Shown here: piece after piece, positions 52,423 through 60,500 of the stretch
Layout: each line of letters begins with the position of its first letter
Position numbering within the stretch: position 1 is the stretch's first letter
NCBI GenBank assembly: GCA_013359255.1
Contig: JABWCF010000007.1
Span: 55,254-119,253 of the forward strand
DNA: 64,000 nucleotides
Origin: Flavobacteriales bacterium
GTDB taxonomy: Bacteria > Bacteroidota > Bacteroidia > Flavobacteriales_E > Vicingaceae
Reading direction: 5' to 3'
Position numbers and translations under genes: made by a program
Notes under the pieces: model-generated
Database searches by the model: none
Told to the model about the DNA's origin: nothing
The model's input: the letters and a program-made list of their open reading frames with translations, nothing else

Positions 52423-53689
52423 AGCTGTGTGGTTTGTGTAAAATAATTTTAAACGTGTTTATAGTGTATAGCAAAGCAGAAATAAATAAAAGAGTTCCAG
52501 CTATCGTAATTACAATATGGTGGCTTAGTATAATACCTAGTAAAAGAAAAAAGAAGCCTGCAAAAAACAGATATAATTGTATGGTTAAAAGTTTTTCGGA
52601 ATAGAGTTCTTTTGGCAAGGGCATTTTTATTTTTCCTATAAGCTTTTTGTACACTTTCAGCCATATAATAAAAGGCAGGGTTTTAAAGGTTTGTCCTAAT
52701 ATTAGAGAGGAAATAAAACCAATAATAATTAGGCTGCCATACGCAATTGCCAAACGTGGGGAATGGCTTTCATGAGTATAAAAGAGTAGTAAAAGTGAAA
52801 TGATACACGCTAACAAGAGCGAAGCAAAAGATAAAACAGATTGTTTCATGCCGGTATCAAAGTTCTTTTTTACTCTTTTGGTGTATGCATCTTTTAAATA
52901 ATAAACAAAGTAAAATACTCCGGTAATTAGTAAAATAGCCACAATAATCATATCAATAATAGTATTCAAAAAGAAAGCACTGATGCTTAAAAGTAATCCA
53001 ACATTGATACAATAGTAGGCTATTTGCAATTTTTTTTTATTCAGGTTATGGGCAACCATAAACATGGGTAGCAAGCGACTTCCTACTCCAATGATTAATT
53101 GTAAGAACCAACCTGCTAATCCTGTATGGGCGTGTATTCTAAGTAATTTTAAGTGTTCGGGTTTAAGAAAGGCATATTTTAAATTGAGGGCAAAAACAAA
53201 GCCGGATAGTACAGTGAAAAGTAGCCATAGAGTTGAAGTAAGAATAAAATCGCGTTCTATACTTATGTTTTTAGATATTTTAGCTGTTTTAAAAATATTA
53301 AAAGTAAACCCTAAGATGGCAGAAATAATAAGAGTAGCGGAAAGGTGTAAAGTGCCTCCAAGCATAAAGTTCCAAAATGAAAAACAAAGTAACGTAACAC
53401 CTGCAGCAAGAGTAAAGAAAGAAAATATTGCTAGTTTCTCGCTAAAAAGTTTTGCGTCTAAAATAACCGGGATGAGTTGATAGAGAGCGCCAAAAATAAT
53501 CATACTTATCCAGCCCAATACTAATAAATGGGTAATGGCCAGTAGTTTCGGATTAAAATAGTGAGTGGTAAAGGCATCGGGGGAGAGAGCAATAAACAAG
53601 GTTGCCGTAAGCCAAGCTAAGCTTCCAAATGCAAAGTGTGGTATAACAATGTTTGCAGAAGGTGCATTTTGACTGGCAATTTGCTGCAT
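52406..53689 (-). CDS. Heme-copper-oxidase/NnrS-like membrane protein
   Basis: A 427-residue protein with about twelve membrane spans. Histidines sit where subunit I-type proteins bind heme or metal: H18 (IPHFAFG), H54 (THLLVLGWISMIIFGALY, a pattern seen in oxidase/NorB subunit I), H186 and H188 (RIHAHTGLAGW) and H214. The protein lacks other oxidase subunits nearby, so it is not a working terminal oxidase on this evidence; it may be an NnrS-like or NO-linked heme protein. Its start overlaps the preceding stop in TAATG. Confidence 0.75.
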   Translation of the reverse strand: MQQIASQNAPSANIVIPHFAFGSLAWLTATLFIALSPDAFTTHYFNPKLLAITHLLVLGWISMIIFGALYQLIPVILDAKLFSEKLAIFSFFTLAAGVTLLCFSFWNFMLGGTLHLSATLIISAILGFTFNIFKTAKISKNISIERDFILTSTLWLLFTVLSGFVFALNLKYAFLKPEHLKLLRIHAHTGLAGWFLQLIIGVGSRLLPMFMVAHNLNKKKLQIAYYCINVGLLLSISAFFLNTIIDMIIVAILLITGVFYFVYYLKDAYTKRVKKNFDTGMKQSVLSFASLLLACIISLLLLFYTHESHSPRLAIAYGSLIIIGFISSLILGQTFKTLPFIIWLKVYKKLIGKIKMPLPKELYSEKLLTIQLYLFFAGFFFLLLGIILSHHIVITIAGTLLFISALLYTINTFKIILHKPHSYEKTK

Positions 53690-54513
53690 TATTTATGAAT
53701 TAAAAGTTTTACATTTCCCTCTTCAATTTCTAAAATCAAAACAGTATAGTTTCTGTCTTCTATCTCCGGAAGTAAGTACTGCGGAATTTTTTTATGATGC
53801 ACAAACAAGGCTTCTGCTTTTTCTAATTTTTCTAGTTCGCTTAGTATGCTAACCATAGGCATAGGCATTTCCATTTCGCGAACATCAATTTCTTTTAACT
53901 TTTTCAGAAACTTATTTTTTTCGGTTTCAAATTCTTCTGTACTTACTTTTTTAATAATTCCTTTTAGAGTGGTATCAGAAACAGGTTGATTGGTTTTAAT
54001 AAAATAAGTGTAAACGATATCGTTAATTGTTTCTACAAAACTAAAGTAACCTTTGTGGTTTAAAATTTTAATGAGAGGAATGGGTTCAAATGTATTAATG
54101 ATTTTTAGCGCGGTATCATCAGGTACTTCTTTTAGTGTTTGCATTATCAGATTAAACGGATCTGTTCCTTTGGCTAAGGAGGGGCGTACATCGAGTTCGT
54201 AAATCTTATTTTTTTCGATGGCGTTTTTTAGAATAGTCGGTATAGTGTGTGAAGAAGAATTTGAATTTATATTTTCAGAAATTTCTTCATGTTCAATTTC
54301 AAATCCCAGTGGCTTTAGTTTTTCGAAAAAATCGGAAATCTTGCATTTGCCTACTTTTGCTGCATCTTCTATGGTAATGCGGGGAGCTAGTACTGCTCGT
54401 AAAACAGGGTTTTTTAGTTTGTTAAAATGAGGGTTAATGGAAACAATAGCTTCTATGGCCGCTTTGTTGTGTTTTATAATTTTTGCAATGTTGGAGTGTT
54501 TATTTATTTTCAT
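53689..54513 (-). CDS. DUF1858-DUF2249 protein
   Basis: A 274-residue soluble protein in three parts. Residues 1-70 resemble DUF1858 (IVSINPHFNKLKNPVLRAVL). Residues about 103-175 are a DUF2249 domain (YELDVRPSLAKGTDPFNLIM, DDTALKIINTFEPIPLIKIL). Residues about 200-274 look like a second, weaker DUF2249 copy (EIDVREMEMPMPMVSILSEL). DUF2249 is found with RIC and hemerythrin proteins and may bind a metal or small partner; no activity is proven. It is linked to both neighbours by TAATG stop-start overlaps. Confidence 0.85.
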   Translation of the reverse strand: MKINKHSNIAKIIKHNKAAIEAIVSINPHFNKLKNPVLRAVLAPRITIEDAAKVGKCKISDFFEKLKPLGFEIEHEEISENINSNSSSHTIPTILKNAIEKNKIYELDVRPSLAKGTDPFNLIMQTLKEVPDDTALKIINTFEPIPLIKILNHKGYFSFVETINDIVYTYFIKTNQPVSDTTLKGIIKKVSTEEFETEKNKFLKKLKEIDVREMEMPMPMVSILSELEKLEKAEALFVHHKKIPQYLLPEIEDRNYTVLILEIEEGNVKLLIHK

Positions 54514-55040
54514 TACTTAATGGTTTTTAAACTTTCGGCAAGAGCTTTTTTTCTTTCCGGCCCAAGTTCTCGTTCTTTGTCTTCGAACAAAAAATAAATT
54601 CGCTTCAGTTCTTCTTCATCGTACAATGATTCGGCCATGCTAAAGAGTTCATCGTTTTCAACGGCTATGTGGTCTAATAAATCATTTATAAACGAAGCCA
54701 GTGTTTTTTGTGCTTTTTCGTACTCTTTATTTTGTATAGCTTCATCTATTTCTAGTACGGCTTCACGAAACATTTCGTGGTGATTTTCCAGTTCGGTTAT
54801 AATATCTTTTAGCAAAAAATCAGGATTGTTCATCAGCTCCTTAAATAAAATATCTTCTTCTTTTTTATGGTGAAATTCATCGCTGTATTGACGAAAGAAA
54901 GTAATGAGTTTTTTTGCATTTTCGCAATAAAGCGCTTCGTTGTTTTGCCATGTATGGTTTAGTGATTTTATAATTTCTTCGGCTGTAACAATTACATCGT
55001 GTTCGTCTATTAATACTTGTATGGGGTTGGTGTTGTTCAT
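54513..55040 (-). CDS. Hemerythrin HHE domain protein
   Basis: A 175-residue protein; ATG 55038-55040 (MNNTNPIQVLIDEHDVIV) is chosen since the domain starts right there; an upstream in-frame start lies inside the CopD gene. The HHE pattern is clear: LIDEHDVI, FRQYSDEFHHKKEEDILF, LENHHEMF and LLDHIAVENDELFSMAES. Such four-helix proteins bind a di-iron centre and sense, store or move O2 or NO. It overlaps the next gene by TAATG. Confidence 0.92.
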   Translation of the reverse strand: MNNTNPIQVLIDEHDVIVTAEEIIKSLNHTWQNNEALYCENAKKLITFFRQYSDEFHHKKEEDILFKELMNNPDFLLKDIITELENHHEMFREAVLEIDEAIQNKEYEKAQKTLASFINDLLDHIAVENDELFSMAESLYDEEELKRIYFLFEDKERELGPERKKALAESLKTIK

Positions 55041-55053
55041 CGTTTTTATTTTT

Positions 55054-55533
55054 TTATATAGAGCCTCCTCTGGAAAGAATAATTCCAATATAAACCATTG
55101 CCAGCGATAGCAACAGCATCATTCTTCCGCTCCAGCGGGCTATTAATTTAAAGTTTGTATTTGTATTTTTTTGCATTTCTTCTATTGTTTTTTTTCCCAT
55201 CATTAAATCGTGAAATCCGCTTATAGCTATTATTCCTGCAAAGAGAAACAGTTTGTAGGTTACTAATATGTCGTAAGTGTTTTCGGTAAGTGCTTGCAGG
55301 GTAAGTGGTACTCCTCGTAAATACATATTTAGAACTCCTGTAATTACCAGAATAGCCATAGCAAACCAGCCATAAAATCGGAATTTTAGTCCGGTGCTAT
55401 AAAGTATAGAAACTTTATCAGGATTATTTTTTATGCCGGGCAAAATTACCAGTGGCAAAAAAAGCATACCACCTACCCAAAAAGCAGCACTTACTACATG
55501 AAAGAAAACAGAGGTATAATACAATATTTGCAT
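55054..55533 (-). CDS. CopD-like membrane protein
   Basis: A 159-residue protein with four membrane spans and the CopD family layout: FFHVVSAAFWVGGMLFLPLV start with conserved His near residue 12, LKFRFYGWFAMAILVITGVL, and an HDLMMGKKT loop. CopD family proteins were named for copper uptake, but many members are probably heme b membrane proteins. It lies 4 bases after ric and is followed by the hemerythrin gene. Confidence 0.85.
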   Translation of the reverse strand: MQILYYTSVFFHVVSAAFWVGGMLFLPLVILPGIKNNPDKVSILYSTGLKFRFYGWFAMAILVITGVLNMYLRGVPLTLQALTENTYDILVTYKLFLFAGIIAISGFHDLMMGKKTIEEMQKNTNTNFKLIARWSGRMMLLLSLAMVYIGIILSRGGSI

Positions 55534-55537
55534 TTAA

Positions 55538-56485
55538 TTAAGCACCCATTAATTTTTCTTCTAGTTTAATAGCTTTAGCAAATAGGATATTATTTTCTAA
55601 ATGAATATGTTGGTGTAGGTCTTTTTCAAACTCTTCCAACTTGGCAAACAATACTCGGTACGAAGAGCAGGCATCTTGTGGAGGGGTATAGTTATTGCTT
55701 AGTTCACGAATTTTTTCGTAGTCGCTGCCCACTGCGGTATGTTCTGCTTCCATCATATTAATGGGGTTTTTAATGGTTCCAAACCCTGGTGTGCCAATGG
55801 CTTCGCCTGTTTTTTCGGCAAGGGCTAGTTGTTTAATGTATGGAAATAAAATCATTTCTTCTTTGTGCATGTGCATTTTTAGTTCTTGTGCAACGCCTTC
55901 AAAATAGTGAGCAATTTCTATTACTTCAGGGTGTGTGTTACCATGTACGGTAGCTACTTTATTACTAAATTCGTAAAGCAGGGGTAAGGAATCGTTCACA
56001 TAGCTGTGGTGCGTATTTACGATGTAATCTGCCAAAAAATCGAGATTCCATTTATTAAAATCTTGTTGATGATTTACAGGCGATTTTTCTGTTTCTTCCA
56101 ATGCTTTTTCTACTTCCGAAACCGATACTCCTTTACTTTCGCAGGCTTCTTTTAGAGATTTATGCCCACCGCAACAAAAGTCTAATCCAAATTTTCTAAA
56201 TACTTCGGCTTTTCTGTAATCGCTGGCAACCAGTTCGCCTATGGTTTTCGATGTTTCGCCCGAGTTGAGCTTAGTAATTTTTACTTCCCAAATCTCGGGT
56301 CCTTTTAAAATATATTCCCACTCAAAAGTTTTTCCTCTTTCGGCAATCATTTGGTAGTATAGGGGCACGGGGTCGTGGTCGTTATGAATAACAAATGCTT
56401 CTCCACCTTTCAGTGTATCAAATGTTTCAAAAATAGTAGGGTGTTTAAGGCGGGGTTCAATTTTGGTTACATCTAAAGTTTCCAT
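55538..56485 (-). CDS. ric: Iron-sulfur cluster repair di-iron protein RIC with DUF2249 fusion
   Basis: A 315-residue protein from ATG 56483-56485. Residues 1-70 are a DUF2249-type domain (HPTIFETFDTLKGGEAFVIH). Residues about 78-135 are the RIC/ScdA N-domain with C104-C105 (KFGLDFCCGGHKSLKEAC). Residues about 145-310 are a hemerythrin-like di-iron domain (NTHHSYVNDSLPLLYE, MHMHKEEMILFPYIKQLA, EHTAVGSDYEKI, HQHIHLENNILFAKA). RIC proteins repair clusters damaged by NO or peroxide. It heads a seven-gene operon; TACCTTTG lies 28 bases upstream, with an inverted repeat just behind it. Confidence 0.93.
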   Translation of the reverse strand: METLDVTKIEPRLKHPTIFETFDTLKGGEAFVIHNDHDPVPLYYQMIAERGKTFEWEYILKGPEIWEVKITKLNSGETSKTIGELVASDYRKAEVFRKFGLDFCCGGHKSLKEACESKGVSVSEVEKALEETEKSPVNHQQDFNKWNLDFLADYIVNTHHSYVNDSLPLLYEFSNKVATVHGNTHPEVIEIAHYFEGVAQELKMHMHKEEMILFPYIKQLALAEKTGEAIGTPGFGTIKNPINMMEAEHTAVGSDYEKIRELSNNYTPPQDACSSYRVLFAKLEEFEKDLHQHIHLENNILFAKAIKLEEKLMGA

Positions 56486-56513
56486 GGTTGTATTTTTAAA
56501 GTTTATATTGGCA

Positions 56514-56521
56514 CAAAGGTA
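56514..56521 (-). promoter_or_regulatory. -7 element of the RIC operon
   Basis: The minus strand reads TACCTTTG, an exact TAnnTTTG match, 28 bases before the ric ATG. A perfect inverted repeat begins 5 bases further upstream. Confidence 0.6.
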
Positions 56522-56526
56522 GGAAT

Positions 56527-56562
56527 AAAATAATAAAAGATAAAAAAGTCTTTTATTATTTT
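56527..56562. promoter_or_regulatory. Perfect 14-bp inverted repeat, likely operator of RIC operon
   Basis: The arms AAAATAATAAAAGA (56527-56540) and TCTTTTATTATTTT (56549-56562) are exact reverse complements with an 8-base spacer. The centre lies about 23-30 bases behind the -7 element, thus over the -33 region. It could also end the porP/sprF transcript, but an AT-only stem is weak as a terminator. Confidence 0.55.
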
Positions 56563-56632
56563 TTGAGAGCAAAGGAAGAAAGTTGTTTCAATATTTTTTT
56601 TAGAGAATTGAAAAGCGAAAGAATAGAAAAAA

Positions 56633-57577
56633 TTATTTTTTGGCTCGCATAAACACAACACTAAATTCTAATGCTCCCTTTCCTCCGGAGTATTTTTTTA
56701 ATCCTGATGTGGTAATGTCGTAGCTTATTCTGTAAATAAATTCATTGTATCGCAATCCTAATCCGGCAATTACGGCATCGTTGAAACGGTAACCCACATC
56801 GGCCAATAGACTCACTTTTTCTTCCGGCCATTTGTATTCGCCCTTTATTCCGGCATTTATTTCTTTATTTTTTCCTTGCATCATTGATAGCACGCGTGGA
56901 GTTATCAGCACTTTATCGTTTGTTTTAATTTCGAATCCGGAGTAAAACATAAATCTTCTGGGTAAGGGTGTTTTTAAAGAAACAAACGATTCGTTGGGCG
57001 AAGAAATATGAAAAACAGAAAGACCGGCATAGGGGTTTATGCGGGCATTTTCATCTTTCATTTTGTAGGCCATACCCATATTTATTTCGGGCAAAAATTT
57101 TGATTGTGCCAGTTCGGTTTCTCCACTGCTGATGTTTTTATCAAATGTTCCTTCGGAATATTGGCTGTCGAAAATTAAATTATCTCGCATATCTTTTTGA
57201 ATAACGCCCAATTGCAATCCGGCCGACAACACATGTTTATCTTGTCCCGGAGTGGTTATTCTGTATGCTCCCGACAAAACAAGGTGCTGATCGTTGTAGC
57301 CAACAGCTGCTTCATTAGCAATTAAATATCCTCCCACTCCCCAACGTTCGTTTAAGGGCATATCAAAGTTTGCCACCATGCTTACATAAGGGCGGGTGGT
57401 AAAAGCTCTCCATTGGTTTCGGCCTTGAATGGAAGCCCTGTAGGAACCTTCAATTATTCCAGTATTGGCTGCATTTAGAAATACGGCAGGTGCCTCGTAT
57501 TGCGAAAGATGAAAATCTTGTGCCTGTATAATGCTAATGCAAGTAGTAAGCAGAATGATTATGATACTTCTTTTCAT
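56633..57577 (-). CDS. PorP/SprF family outer-membrane protein
   Basis: A 314-residue protein with signal peptide (RSIIIILLTTCISIIQAQ) and the PorP/SprF pattern: DFHLSQYEAPAVFLNAANTG, YRASIQGRNQWRAFTT, NFDMPLNERWGVGGYLIANE and a final YRISYDITTSGLKKYSGG. Members are outer-membrane beta-barrels needed for the surface delivery of a partner adhesin by type IX secretion. The partner is the giant adhesin 18 bases upstream in the same transcript. Confidence 0.93.
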   Translation of the reverse strand: MKRSIIIILLTTCISIIQAQDFHLSQYEAPAVFLNAANTGIIEGSYRASIQGRNQWRAFTTRPYVSMVANFDMPLNERWGVGGYLIANEAAVGYNDQHLVLSGAYRITTPGQDKHVLSAGLQLGVIQKDMRDNLIFDSQYSEGTFDKNISSGETELAQSKFLPEINMGMAYKMKDENARINPYAGLSVFHISSPNESFVSLKTPLPRRFMFYSGFEIKTNDKVLITPRVLSMMQGKNKEINAGIKGEYKWPEEKVSLLADVGYRFNDAVIAGLGLRYNEFIYRISYDITTSGLKKYSGGKGALEFSVVFMRAKK

Positions 57578-57595
57578 AAGATTTTATTTTTTCGG

Positions 57596-60500
57596 TTATC
57601 TTAAAAGTTTTACTTCGCCACTTATTTTGTAAGGTTTATTATCTAATGTTAGTGCATCAACGGTATAAACATAAATTCCAATTTGCGTGGGTTTTCCTTT
57701 GTAAGTGCCGTCCCATCCTATTTTTTGGTCGGTGCTATTAAACAGTCTTTCTCCCCATTCATTATAAATATTAAAATTCAATTCTAAAAAGGGGCCTCCT
57801 CTCACAAAAAGAGTATCGTTCAGCCCATCGCCATTAGGTGTAAAGCCTGTTGGTAATACGGGGGCATACACAAAGTCTTCTTTGGGTTTAATTGTTATAT
57901 CATTCGATACGCTATCGGTGCATCCAAACTGATTGCTTACATAAAGTGTAACTGAATACGTTCCTTCGTTTTGGTATGAATAAATAGGGTGTGTGCTTCC
58001 GGATGTTCCTATACCATCGCCAAAATTCCACCAATTGGAGCTTTGCCCTGTAGATGTATTGGTGAATTTCACATCTTGATTGGGTTCAAAAATATTTCCA
58101 TTTGTAGTGAAAGCTGCTATAGGGCTGGGGAAAATGTTGATTGTTTTTGAAATGGTATCAATACAACCTTTGTCTGTTTGTACTACCAACATTACATTGT
58201 ACGAGCCTGTTTGTGTGTAAATATGGGTTACATCTTCTTGCTGAGAGTTAAAGCCATCGCCAAAATTCCACTGCCAGCCATTGGTTATTCCATTAGGGAA
58301 ATAGGAGGAATCGTTGAAATTTATAGGTTGATTAACACAGGCATTTGAATAGTAGAAATCGGCTACCAAGGTGTTTTCCATATTCACAAAAATACTATCG
58401 GAAACAGGGTTGCAGGCCCCATTGTAATCGGAAGTTAATACAATGTAAAATTGCCCGATGGTACTATCTAGAGAACTTGGGATATAATTCGTGATAAGGT
58501 TGGTGTTGTTGGGTACAAAAAATCCGGTTCCGGTGCTGCTCCACGTTCCTCCGGGCGAGTTGATAACCTGTCCGATAAGCGAGATAGGTTTGGTGCTGGG
58601 GCAGGCTACTATATCATTTCCTGCAATTACAATATGCTCTTGTTGCACTGTAATTAAAAGTGTATCGTAGCCTGGCAAACAACTACCGTTATTGGTAGAT
58701 TCTAATACCAATTGCACCTGTCCGGCTAAACTATCAGCCGAACTTAAAATGTAAATGGCATTTAAAGCCGAATCATTGGGCTGAAAAGTTCCGGAGCCCA
58801 AGGTTGTCCATTTACCTGTGGTAGAACCTCCGGTAACAAAACCATTCAACTGTGCTTGTAAATCATTTACGCAAACAGCTAAATCAGGTCCTGCCGAAAC
58901 AAATGCCGAGGGGCCAAAGGTGATGAGTATCGTATCGGTTACTGCCGTACATTTTCCGTTGTTGGTAGAGGTAAGCACAAGTTTTACCCAACCATTGGCT
59001 GTATCGGAAGGGCTGTACACATAAAAACAATTAAGAATATTATTGTTAGGAATAAAAACACCGTTACCCAAAGTGGTCCATTGCCCTGTGGTGGTGCCAC
59101 CCGAAACAATACCCTGCAATTGCGTTTGAATACTGAATTTACAAACATATTGATCTATTCCGGCATTTACAACCGGGGTTGGTGTAATCGTTATAACAAT
59201 AGTATCGCTAACCGGATTGCAAGTGCCATTACCTGTTGTGGTAAGTACAAGAGTTACAAATCCGTTGTTTATTTCGGCTTGCGAAGGAATATACATAGGA
59301 TTTAAAACGGTATTATTAGGAATATACGTTCCACTGCCTCCTGACCAAATTCCTCCGCTGGCAATCGTAACAGCACCATTTAGCTGATAGTTTGGTGCAT
59401 TGGCACACACATCATCATCGGAGCCTGCATTGGCGGTTGGGGCAGGAGTAAAGCTAAGGGTTATGGTATCTTTCGATTGGTTACAACTATTGGCTGTTAG
59501 AATAAGCTGGATAAATCCCGCTGTCGTATCAGCAGGACTAGGCACATAAATAGCATTCAATGTATTAGCATTTGGAATAAATCCTCCTGAGCCGGTAGTA
59601 GTCCACGTACCTGTGGGAGCTCCGGTAATAGATCCATTTAATTGAGCGGTAGTATTTGCACAAATGGTAATATTATTTCCTGCATTAGCCACCCCTGCCG
59701 GAAGAATGGTAACTTTTACGGTATCGCTAACCGGCAAACAATTACCATTATTAGTAGAGGTTAAAATGAGGTAAACCACGCCATTGGCCGAATCTTGCGA
59801 ACTAGCATGGTAAACAGCATTTAATGCATTCGGGTTAGGAGTAAAGTTTCCTGTTCCTAAGGTGGTCCACATTCCGGTAACAGTACCTCCCGTTACACTC
59901 CCATTTAATTGTAAGTTTAGGTTATTTACGCATAAACTAGTGTCGTTTCCTGCAAATACAAGAGGTGCAGGAGTTATAGTAAGGATAATACTGTCCGAAA
60001 CAGGTAAACAAATGGTAGGCGTAGTGGTAGTAAGTTTTAGTTTTATCGTACCTGCGTTAATATCGGCCTGACTTGGAACATAGGTGGCGTTTAAGGTAAT
60101 ATTATTTGGAACAAATGTTCCCGTTCCGTTACTAGCCCAAATAGCTGATGAAGAGTTGGTGATGATACCGTTTAACAACACATTTGGATTATTTGCACAT
60201 ACTGTTGTATTAACACCTGCATCGGCTGTTGGAGCTTTTATAATGGTAACTTTTATTGAATCCTTAGCCGAAGGGCAACCTCCGTTATTTGTAGAGGTAA
60301 GTTTTAGCCAAATTATTCCGGCTGTTGTATCACCGTTACTGGGAACGTAGGTGGCATTTAACTGAAAAGGATTGGGAACAAAATTTCCTGTTCCGCTGGT
60401 AGTCCATTGTCCGAAGTTAGAACCGCCCCATACATTTCCATTAAGCACAAGTATGGCATTGTTGGCACAAACGGTTGTGTCGTTTCCGGCCGATGCAAAA

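Noticed and set aside
52406..53689. Working cytochrome c oxidase subunit I
   Set aside because: No subunit II or III genes are near, and not all copper/heme ligands can be placed; only the relationship is claimed.
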